Assembly (NCBI GenBank): GCA_949128115.1
Contig: OX421967.1
Coordinates: 60,958,855-61,022,854, forward strand
DNA from: Anaspis maculata
Lineage: Eukaryota; Arthropoda; Insecta; Coleoptera; Scraptiidae
DNA length: 64,000 bases
Reading direction: 5' to 3'
Part shown: positions 50,343 through 61,039 of the stretch, piece by piece
Numbering within the stretch: position 1 is the stretch's first letter
How the letters are laid out: each line of letters starts with the position of its first letter
Translations under genes and position numbers: made by a program
Notes under the pieces: model-generated
What the model was told of the DNA's origin: nothing
The model's database searches: none
The model's input: only the letters and a program-made list of their open reading frames with translations

Positions 50343-51594
50343 GTCACGTGGGTTGAAGCCTGAAGTCACGTGAGTTGAAGCCTGAAGTCACGTGGGTCAA
50401 AACCTGAAGTCACGTGGGTTGAAACCTGAACTTTTTGGATAACAATTGTGTCTTTTTTTTTGATATTCGTGTTCGTTTGTCAGATGTTGCGTTTGGAACA
50501 AGTAGCTGCCAACTCCAAAAGTGGTGATCGATCGTTTTGAAAGTCACGTGGGTTGAAGCCTGAAGTCACGCGGGTTGAAGCCTGAAGTCACGTGGGTCAA
50601 AACCTGAAGTCACGTGGGTTGAAACCTGATTTTTTTGGATAACAATTGTGTCTTTTTTTTTCGATATTCGTGTTCGTTTGTCAGATGTTGCGTTTGGAAC
50701 AGGTAGCTGCCAACTCCAAAAGTGGTGATCGATCGTTTTGAAAGTCACGTGGGTTGAAGCCTGAAGTCACGTGGGTTGAAGCCTGAAGTCACGTGGGTCA
50801 AAACCTGAAGTCACGTGGGTTGAAACCTGAACTTTTTGGATAACAATTGTGTCTTTTTTTTTTCGATATTCGTGTTCGTTTGTCAGATGTTGCGTTTGGA
50901 ACAAGTGGCTGCCAACTCCGAAAGTGGTGATCGATCGTTTTGAAAGTCACGTGGGTTGAAGCCTGGAGTCACGTGGGTTGAAGCCTGAAGTCACGTGGGT
51001 TGAAGCCTGAAGTCACGTGGGTCAAAACCTGATGTCACGTGGGTTGAAACCTGAACTTTTTGGATAACAATTGTGTCTTTTTTTTTCGATATTCGTGTTC
51101 GTTTGTCAGATGTTGCGTTTGGAACAAGTAGCCGCCAACTCCAAAAGTGGTGATCGATCGTTTTGAAAGTCACGTGGGTTGAAGCCTGGAGTCACGTGGG
51201 TTGAAGCCTGAAGTCACGTGGGTTGAAACCTGAACTTTTTGGATAACAATTGTGTCTTTTTTTTCGATATTCGTGTTCGTTTGTCAGATGTTGCGTTTGG
51301 AACAAGTTGCTGCCAACTCCGAAAGTGGTGATCGATCGTTTTGAAAGTCACGTGGGTTGAAGCCTGAAGTCACGTGGGTTGAAGCCTAAAGTCACGTGGG
51401 TCAAAACCTGAAGTCACGTGGGTTGAAACCTGAACTTTTTGGATAACAATTGTGTCTTTTTTTTTCGATATTCGTGTTCGTTTGTCAGATGTTGCGTTTG
51501 GAACAAGTAGCTGCCAACTCCGAAAGTGGTGATCGATCGTTTTGAAAGTCACGTGGGTTGAAGCCTGGAGTCACGTGGGTTGAAGCCTGAAGTC
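50343..51594 (+). repeat. Segmental duplication D2, copy 2 (about 1.25 kb)
   Basis: This is the partner of 47,996-49,247 at an offset of 2347 bp. It includes the second 223 bp unit (50,946-51,168). The copies share every private variant listed for copy 1. The right junction lies in the unit at 51,548, which is A length and continues with a CTCGATATTCCTG core, whereas the partner unit at 49,201 is B length. Confidence 0.85.
50946..51168 (+). repeat. 223 bp monomer with five 22-mers, second copy
   Basis: This is the same five-sub-repeat structure as at 48,599, including the CCTGAT ending of the fourth 22-mer and the GTAGCCGCC core variant. It is inherited through the 2347 bp segmental duplication rather than arising independently. 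Confidence 0.92.
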
Positions 51595-54500
51595 ACGTGG
51601 GTTGAAACCTGAACTTTTTGGATAACAATTGTGTCTTTTTTTCTCGATATTCCTGTTCGTTTGTCAGATGTTGCGTTTGGAACAAGTAGCTGCCAACTCC
51701 AAAAGTGGTGATCGATCGTTTTGAAAGTCACGTGGGTTGAAGCCTGAAGTCACGTGAGTTGAAGCCTGAAGTCACGTGGGTCAAAACCTGAAGTCACGTG
51801 GGTTGAAACCTGAACTTTTTGGATAACAATTGTGTCTTTTTTTTCCGATATTCGTGTTCGTTCGTCAGATGTTGCGTTTGGAACAAGTAACTGCCAACTC
51901 CGAAAGTGGTGATCGATCGTTTTGAAAGTCACGTGGGTTGAAGCCTGAAGTCACGTATGTTGAAGCCTGAAGTCACGTGGGTCAAAACCTGAAGTCACGT
52001 GGGTTGAAACCTGAACTTTTTGGATAACAATTGTGTCTTTTTTTTCCGATATTCGTGTTCGTTTGTCAGATGTTGCGTTTGGAACAAGTAGCTGCCAACT
52101 CCTAAAGTGGTGATCGATCGTTTTGAAAGTCACGTGGGTTGAAGCCTGAAGTCACGTGGGTTGAAGCCTGAAGTCACGTGGGTTAAAACCTGAAGTCACG
52201 TGGGTTGAAACCTGAACTTTTTGGATAACAATTGTGTCTTTTTTTTTCGATATTTGTGTTCGTTTGTCAGATGTTGCGTTTGGAACAAGTAGCTGCCAAC
52301 TCCAAAAGTGGTAATCGATGGTTTTGAAAGTCACGTGGGTTGAAGCCTGAAGTCACGTGGGTTGAAGCCTGAAGTCACGTGGGTCAAAACCTGAAGTCAC
52401 GTGGGTTGAAACCTGAACTTTTTGGATAACAATTGTGTCTTTTTTTTTCGATATTCGTGTTCGTTTGTCAGATGTTGCGTTGGGAACAAGTAGCTGCCAA
52501 CTCCAAAAGTGGTAATCGATCGTTTTGAAAGTCACGTGGGTTGAAGCCTGAAGTCACGTGGGTTGAAGCCTGAAGTCACGTGGGTTGAAACCTGAACTTT
52601 TTGGATAACAATTGTGTCTTTTTTTCTCGATATTCCTGTTCGTTTGTCAGATGTTGCGTTTGGAACAAGTAGCTGCCAACTCCAAAAGTGGTGATCGATC
52701 GTTTTGAAAGTCACGTGGGTTGAAGCCTGGAGTCACGTGGGTTGAAGCCTGAAGTCACGTGGGTTGAAACCTGAACTTCTTGGATAACAATTGTGTCTTT
52801 TTTTTTCGATATTTGTGTTCGTTTGTCAGATGTCGCGTTTGGAACAAGTAGCTGCCAACTCCAAAAGTGGTGATCGATCGTTTTGAAAGTCACGTGGGTT
52901 GAAGCCTGAAGTCACGTGGGTTAAAGCCTGAAGTCACGTGGGTCAAAACCTGAAGTCACGTGGGTTGAATCCTGAACTTTTTGGATAACAATTGTGTCTT
53001 TTTTTTTCGATATTCGTGTTCGTTTGTCAGATGTTGCGTTTGGAACAAGTAGCTGCCAACTCCAAAAGTGGTGATCGATCGTTCTGAAAGTCACGTGGGT
53101 TGAAGCCTGGAGTCACGTGGGTTGAAGCCTGAAGTCACGTGGGTTGAAACCTGAACTTCTTGGATAACAATTGTGTCTTTTTTTTTCGATATTTGTGTTC
53201 GTTTGTCAGATGTCGCGTTTGGAACAAGTAGCTGCCAACTCCAAAAGTGGTGATCGATCGTTTCGAAAGTCACGTGGGTTGAAGCCTGAAGTCACGTGGG
53301 TTAAAGCCCGAAGTCACGTGGGTCAAAACCTGAAGTCACGTGGGTTGAAACCTGAACTTTTTGGATAACAATTGTGTCTTTTTTTTTCGATATTCGTGTT
53401 CGTTTGTCAGATGTTGCGTTTGGAACAAGTAGCTGCCAACTCCAAAAGTGGTGATCGATCGTTTTGAAAGTCACGTGGGTTGAAGCCTGAAGTCACGTGG
53501 GTTGAAGCCTGGAGTCACGTGGGTCAAAACCTGAAGTCACGTGGGTTGAAACCTGAACTTTTTGGATAACAATTGTGTCTTTTTTTTTCGATATTCGTGT
53601 TCGTTTGTCAGATGTTGCGTTTGGAACAAGTAGCTGTCAACTCCAAAAGTGGTGATCGATCGTTTTAAAAGTCACGTGGGTTGAAGCCTGGAGTCACGTG
53701 GGTTGAAGCCTGAAGTCACGTGGGTTGAAACCTGAACTTTTTGGATAACAATTGTGTCTTTTTTTCTCGATATTCCTGTTCGTTTGTCAGATGTTGCGTT
53801 TGGAACAAGTAGCTGCCAACTCCAAAAGTGGTGATCGATCGTTTTGAAAGTCACGTGGGTTGAAGCCTGGAGTCACGTGGGTTGGAGCCTGAAGTCACGT
53901 GGGTTGAAACCTGAACTTTTTGGATAACAATTGTGTCTTTTTTTTTCGATATTCGTGTTCGTTTGTCAGATGTCGCGTTTGGAACAAGTAGCTGCCAACT
54001 CCAAAAGTGGTGATCGATCGTTTTGAAAGTCACGTGGGTTGAAGCCTGAAGTCACGTGGGTTGAAGCCTAAAGTCACGTGGGTCAAAACCTGGAGTCACG
54101 TGGGTTGAAACCTGAACTTTTTGGATAACAATTGTGTCTTTTTTCTTCGATATTCGTGTTCGTTTGTCAGATGTTGCGTTTGGAACAAGTAGCTGCCAAC
54201 CCCGAAAGTGGTGATCGATCGTTTTGAAAGTCACGTGGGTTGAAGCCTGAAGTCACGTGGGTTAAAGCCTGAAGTCACGTGGGTCAAAACCTGAAGTCAC
54301 GTGGGTTGAAACCTGAACTTTTTGGATAACAATTGTGTCTTTTTTTTTCGATATTCGTGTTCGTTTGTCAGATGTTGCGTTTGGAACAAGTAGCTGCCAA
54401 CTCCAAAAGTGGTGATCGATCGTTTTGAAAGTCACGTGGGTTGAAGCCTGGAGTCACGTGGGTTGAAGCCTGAAGTCACGTGAGTTGAAACCTGAACTTT

Positions 54501-55411
54501 TTGGGTAACAATTGTGTTTTTTTTCTCGATATTCCTGTTCGTTTGTCAGATGTTGCGTTTGGAACAAGTAGCTGCCAACTCCAAAAGTGGTGATCGATCG
54601 TTTTGAAAGTCACGTGGGTTAAAGCCTGAAGTCACGTGAGTTGAAGCCTGAAGTCACGTGGGTCAAAACCTGAAGTCACGTGGGTTGGAACCTGAACTTT
54701 TTGGATAACAATTGTGTCTTTTTTTTTCGATATTCGTGTTCGTTTGTCAGATGTTGCGTTTGGAACAAGTAGCTGCCAACTCCCAAAGTGGTGATCGATC
54801 GTTTTGAAAGTCACGTGGGTTGAAGCCTGGAGTCACGTGGGTTGAAGCCTGAAGTCACGTGGGTCAAAACCTGAAGTCACGTGGGTTGAAACCTGAACTT
54901 TTTGGATAACAATTGTGTCTTTCTTTTCGATATTCGTGTTCGTTTGTCAGATATTGCGTTTGGAACAAGTAGCTGCCAACTCCAGAAGTGGTGATCGATC
55001 GTTTTGAAAGTCACGTGGGTTGAAGCCTGAAGTCACGTGGGTTGAAGCCTGAAGTCACGTGGGTCAAAACCTGAAGTCACGTGGGTTGAAACCCGAACTT
55101 TTTGGATAACAATTGTGTCTTTTTTTCTCGATATTCGTGTTCGTTTGTCAGATGTTGCGTTTGGAACAAGTAGCTGCCAACTCCGAAAGTGGTGATCGAT
55201 CGTTTTGAAAGTCACGTGGGTTGAAGCCTGAAGTCACGTGGGTTGAAGCCTGAAGTCACGTGGGTCAAAACCTGAAGTCACGTGGGTTGAAACCCGAACT
55301 TTTTGGATAACAATTGTGTCTTTTTTTTTCGATATTCGTGTTCGTTTGTCAGATGTTGCGTTTGGAACAAGTAGCTGCCAACTCCTAAAGTGGTGATCGA
55401 TCGTTTTGAAA
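51595..55411 (+). repeat. Array segment of mixed A and B monomers
   Basis: Unit starts include 51727, 51928, 52129, 52330, 52531, 52710, 52889, 53090, 53269, 53470, 53671, 53850, 54029, 54230, 54431, 54609, 54810, 55010 and 55211. 52,129-52,888 resembles 57,556-58,315 at an offset of 5427 bp, sharing GCGTTGGGAACAAG and GGTAATCGAT. 53,671-54,809 recurs near 61,823-62,960 at an offset of 8152 bp. CACGTATG near 51,954 is a mutated box. No non-satellite sequence is present. Confidence 0.82.
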
Positions 55412-58315
55412 GTCACGTGGGTTGAAGCCTGGAGTCACGTGGGTTGAAGCCTGAAGTCACGTGGGTCAAAACCTGAAGTCACGTGGGTTGAAACCTGAAC
55501 TTTTTGGATAACAATTGTGTCTTTTTTTTTCGATATTCGTGTTCGTTTGTCAGATATTGCGTTTGGAACAAGTAGCTGCCAACTCCAGAAGTGGTGATCG
55601 ATCGTTTTGAAAGTCACGTGGGTTGAAGCCTGAAGTCACGTGGGTTGAAGCCTGAAGTCACGTGGGTCAAAACCTGAAGTCACGTGGGTTGAAACCCGAA
55701 CTTTTTGGATAACAATTGTGTCTTTTTTTCTCGATATTCGTGTTCGTTTGTCAGATGTTGCGTTTGGAACAAGTAGCTGCCAACTCCGAAAGTGGTGATC
55801 GATCGTTTTGAAAGTCACGTGGGTTGAAGCCTGAAGTCACGTGGGTTGAAGCCTAAAGTCACGTGGGTCAAAACCTGAAGTCACGTGGGTTGAATCCTGA
55901 ATTTTTTGGATAACAATTGTGTCTTTTTTTTCCGATATTCGTGTTCGTTTGTCAGATGTTGCGTTTGGAACAAGTAGCTGCCAACTCCGAAAGTGGTGAT
56001 CGATCGTTTTGAAAGTCACGTGGGTTGAAGCCTGGAGTCACGTGGGTTGAAGCCTGAAGTCACGTGGGTCAAAACCTGAAGTCACGTGGGTTGAGACCTG
56101 AACTTTTTGGATAACAATTGTGTCTTTTTTTTTCGATATTCGTGTTCGTTTGTCAGATGTTGCGTTTGGAACAAGTGGCTGCCAACTCCTAAAGTGGTGA
56201 TCGATCGTTTTGAAAGTCACGTGGGTTGAAGCCTGAAGTCACGTGGGTCAAAACCTGAAGTCACGTGGGTTGAAACCTGAACTTTTTGGATAACAATTGT
56301 GTCTTTTTTTTCGATATTCGTGTTCGTTTGTCAGATGTTGCGTTTGGAACAAGTAGCTGCCAACTCCAAAAGTGGTGATCGATCGTTTTGAAAGTCACGT
56401 GGGTTGAAGCCTGAAGTCACGTGGGTTGAAGCGTGAAGTCACGTGGGTCAAAACCTGAAGTCACGTGGGTTGAAACCTGAACTTTTTGGATAACAATTGT
56501 GTCTTTTTTTTTCGATATTTGTGTTCGTTTGTCAGATGTTGCGTTTGGAACAAGTAGCTGCCAACTCCAAAAGTGGTGATCGATGGTTTTGAAAGTCACG
56601 TGGGTTGAAGCCTGAAGTCACGTGGGTTGAAGCCTGAAGTCACGTGGGTCAAAACCTGAAGTCACGTGGGTTGAAACCTGAACTTTTTGGATAACAATTG
56701 TGTCTTTTTTTTTCGATATTCGTGTTCGTTTGTCAGATGTTGCGTTGGGAACAAGTAGCTGCCAACTCCAAAAGTGGTGATCGATCGTTTTGAAAGTCAC
56801 GTGGGTTGAAGCCTGGAGTCACGTGGGTTAAAGCCTGAAGTCACGTGGGTTGAAACCTGAACTTTTTGGATAACAGTTGTGTCTTTTTTTTTCGATATTC
56901 GTGTTCGTTTGTCAGATGTCGCGTTTGGAACAAGTAGCTGCCAACTCCAAAAGTGGTGATCGATCGTTTTGAAAGTCACGTGGGTTGAAGCCTGAAGTCA
57001 CGTGGGTTGAAGACTGAAGTCACGTGGGTCAAAACCTGAAGTCACGTGGGTTGAAACCTGAACTTTTTGGATAACAATTGTGTCTTTTTTTTTCGATATT
57101 CGTGTTCGTTTGTCAGATGTTGCGTTTGGAACAAGTAGCTGCCAACTCCAAAAGTGGTGATCGATCGTTTTGAAAGTCACGTGGGTTGAAGCCTGGAGTC
57201 ACGTGGGTCAAAACCTGAAGTCACGTGGGTTGAAACCTGAACTTTTTGGATAACAATTGTGTCTTTTTTTCTCGATATTCGTGTTCGTTTGTCAGATGTT
57301 GCGTTTGGAACAAGTAGCTGCCAACTCCAAAAGTGGTGATCGATCGTTTTGAAAGTCACGTGGGTTGAAGCCTGAAGTCACGTGAGTTGAAGCCTTAAGT
57401 CACGTGGGTCAAAACCTGAAGTCACGTGGGTTGAAACCTGAACTTTTTGGATAACAATTGTGTCTTTTTTTTTTGATATTCGTGTTCGTTTGTCAGATGT
57501 TGCGTTTGGAACAAGTAGCTGCCAACTCCAAAAGTGGTGATCGATCGTTTTGAAAGTCACGTGGGTTGAAGCCTGAAGTCACGTGGGTTGAAGCCTGAAG
57601 TCACGTGGGTCAAAACCTGAAGTCACGTGGGTTGAAACCTGAACTTTTTGGATAGCAATTGTGTCTTTTTTTTTCGATATTGGTGTTCGTTTGTCAGATG
57701 TTGCGTTTGGAACAAGTAGCTGCCAACTCCAAAAGTGGTAATCGATGGTTTTGAAAGTCACGTGGGTTGAAGCCTGAAGTCACGTGGGTTGAAGCCTGAA
57801 GTCACGTGGGTCAAAACCTGAAGTCACGTGGGTTGAAACCTGAACTTTTTGGATAACAATTGTGTCTTTTTTTTTCGATATTCGTGTTCGTTTGTCAGAT
57901 GTTGCGTTGGGAACAAGTAGCTGCCAACTCCAAAAGTGGTGATCGATCGTTTTGAAAGTCACGTGGGTTGAAGCCTGAAGTCACGTGGGTTGAAGCCTGG
58001 AGTCACGTGGGTTGAAACCTGAACTTTTTGGATAACAATTGTGTCTTTTTTTCTCGATATTCCTGTTCGTTTGTCAGATGTTGCGTTTGGAACAAGTAGC
58101 TGCCAACTCCAAAAGTGGTGATCGATCGTTTTGAAAGTCACGTGGGTTGAAGCCTGGAGTCACGTGGGTTGAAGCCTGAAGTCACGTGGGTTGAAACCTG
58201 AACTTCTTGGATAACAATTGTGTCTTTTTTTTTCGATATTTGTGTTCGTTTGTCAGATGTCGCGTTTGGAACAAGTAGCTGCCAACTCCTAAAGTGGTGA
58301 TCGATCGTTTTGAAA
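55412..58315 (+). repeat. Tandem segmental duplication D3, copy 1 (2904 bp, 15 monomers)
   Basis: Ten B units and five A units (one of 178 bp) make up this block. It repeats directly at 58,316. Shared variants include CAGATATTGCG near 55,554, CTCCAGAAGTGG near 55,583, AACCCGAAC near 55,694, TTGAATCCTGAATTTTTTGG near 55,890, TTGAGACCTG near 56,090, GATAACAGTTG near 56,870 and GAAGACTGAAG near 57,007. Confidence 0.86.
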
Positions 58316-61039
58316 GTCACGTGGGTTGAAGCCTGGAGTCACGTGGGTTGAAGCCTGAAGTCACGTGGGTCAAAACCTGAAGTCACGTGGGTTGAAACCT
58401 GAACTTTTTGGATAACAATTGTGTCTTTTTTTTTCGATATTCGTGTTCGTTTGTCAGATATTGCGTTTGGAACAAGTAGCTGCCAACTCCAGAAGTGGTG
58501 ATCGATCGTTTTGAAAGTCACGTGGGTTGAAGCCTGAAGTCACGTGGGTTGAAGCCTGAAGTCACGTGGGTCAAAACCTGAAGTCACGTGGGTTGAAACC
58601 CGAACTTTTTGGATAACAATTGTGTCTTTTTTTCTCGATATTCGTGTTCGTTTGTCAGATGTTGCGTTTGGAACAAGTAGCTGCCAACTCCGAAAGTGGT
58701 GATCGATCGTTTTGAAAGTCACGTGGGTTGAAGCCTGAAGTCACGTGGGTTGAAGCCTAAAGTCACGTGGGTCAAAACCTGAAGTCACGTGGGTTGAATC
58801 CTGAATTTTTTGGATAACAATTGTGTCTTTTTTTTCCGATATTCGTGTTCGTTTGTCAGATGTTGCGTTTGGAACAAGTAGCTGCCAACTCCGAAAGTGG
58901 TGATCGATCGTTTTGAAAGTCACGTGGGTTGAAGCCTGGAGTCACGTGGGTTGAAGCCTGAAGTCACGTGGGTCAAAACCTGAAGTCACGTGGGTTGAGA
59001 CCTGAACTTTTTGGATAACAATTGTGTCTTTTTTTTTCGATATTCGTGTTCGTTTGTCAGATGTTGCGTTTGGAACAAGTGGCTGCCAACTCCTAAAGTG
59101 GTGATCGATCGTTTTGAAAGTCACGTGGGTTGAAGCCTGGAGTCACGTGGGTTGAAGCCTGAAGTCACGTGGGTCAAAACCTGAAGTCACGTGGGTTGAA
59201 ACCTGAACTTTTTGGATAACAATTGTGTCTTTTTTTCCGATATTCGTGTTCGTTTGTCAGATGTTGCGTTTGGAACAAGTAGCTGCCAACTCCAAAAGTG
59301 GTGATCGATCGTTTTGAAAGTCACGTGGGTTGAAGCCTGAAGTCACGTGGGTTGAAGCCTGAAGTCACGTGGGTCAAAACCTGAAGTCACGTGGGTTGAA
59401 ACCTGAACTTTTTGGATAACAATTGTGTCTTTTTTTTTCGATATTCGTGTTCGTTTGTCAGATGTTGCGTTGGGAACAAGTAGCTGCCAACTCCAAAAGT
59501 GGTGATTGATCGTTTTGAAAGTCACGTGGGTTGAAGCCTGGAGTCACGTGGGTTAAAGCCTGAAGTCACGTGGGTTGAAACCTGAACTTTTTGGATAACA
59601 GTTGTGTCTTTTTTTTTCGATATTCGTGTTCGTTTGTCAGATGTCGCGTTTGGAACAAGTAGCTGCCAACTCCAAAAGTGGTGATCGATCGTTTTGAAAG
59701 TCACGTGGGTTGAAGCCTGAAGTCACGTGGGTTGAAGACTGAAGTCACGTGGGTCAAAACCTGAAGTCACGTGGGTTGAAACCTGAACTTTTTGGATAAC
59801 AATTGTGTCTTTTTTTTTCGATATTCGTGTTCGTTTGTCAGATGTTGCGTTTGGAACAAGTAGCTGCCAACTCCAAAAGTGGTGATCGATCGTTTTGAAA
59901 GTCACGTGGGTTGAAGCCTGGAGTCACGTGGGTCAAAACCTGAATTCACGTGGGTTGAAACCTGAACTTTTTGGATAACAATTGTGTCTTTTTTTCTCGA
60001 TATTCGTGTTCGTTTGTCAGATGTTGCGTTTGGAACAAGTAGCTGCCAACTCCAAAAGTGGTGATCGATCGTTTTGAAAGTCACGTGGGTTGAAGCCTGA
60101 AGTCACGTGAGTTGAAGCCTTAAGTCACGTGGGTCAAAACCTGAAGTCACGTGGGTTGAAACCTGAACTTTTTGGATAACAATTGTGTCTTTTTTTTTGA
60201 TATTCGTGTTCGTTTGTCAGATGTTGCGTTTGGAACAAGTAGCTGCCAACTCCAAAAGTGGTGATCGATCGTTTTGCAAGTCACGTGGGTTGAAGCCTGA
60301 AGTCACGTGGGTTGAAGCCTGAAGTCACGTGGGTCAAAACCTGAAGTCACGTGGGTTGAAACCTGAACTTTTTGGATAACAATTGTGTCTTTTTTTTTCG
60401 ATATTTGTGTTCGTTTGTCAGATGTTGCGTTTGGAACAAGTAGCTGCCAACTCCAAAAGTGGTAATCGATGGTTTCGAAAGTCACGTGGGTTGAAGCCTG
60501 AAGTCACGTGGGTTGAAGCCTGAAGTCACGTGGGTCAAAACCTGAAGTCACGTGGGTTGAAACCTGAACTTTTTGGATAACAATTGTGTCTTTTTTTTTC
60601 GATATTCGTGTTCGTTTGTCAGATGTTGCGTTGGGAACAAGTAGCTGCCAACTCCAAAAGTGGTGATCGATCGTTTTGAAAGTCACGTGGGTTAAAGCCT
60701 GAAGTCACGTGGGTTGAAGCCTGAAGTCACGTGGGTTGAAACCTGAACTTTTTGGATAACAATTGTGTCTTTTTTTCTCGATATTCCTGTTCGTTTGTCA
60801 GATGTTGCGTTTGGAACAAGTAGCTGCCAACTCCAAAAGTGGTGATCGATCGTTTTGAAAGTCACGTGGGTTGAAGCCTGGAGTCTCGTGGGTTGAAGCC
60901 TGAAGTCACGTGGGTTGAAACCTGAACTTCTTGGATAACAATTGTGTCTTTTTTTTTCGATATTTGTGTTCGTTTGTCAGATGTCGCGTTTGGAACAAGT
61001 AGCTGCCAACTCCAAAAGTGGTGATCGATCGTTTTGAAA
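58316..61039 (+). repeat. Tandem segmental duplication D3, copy 2 (2724 bp, 14 monomers)
   Basis: This matches copy 1 at an offset of 2904 bp up to about 59,120, then at 2725 and 2724 bp, because one unit equivalent (179 bp) is missing around 59,120-59,521. It carries the same private variants (for example GATAACAGTTG near 59,597 and GAAGACTGAAG near 59,732). Private changes include GTGATTGATCG near 59,503 and TTTTGCAAG near 60,275. Confidence 0.86.
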
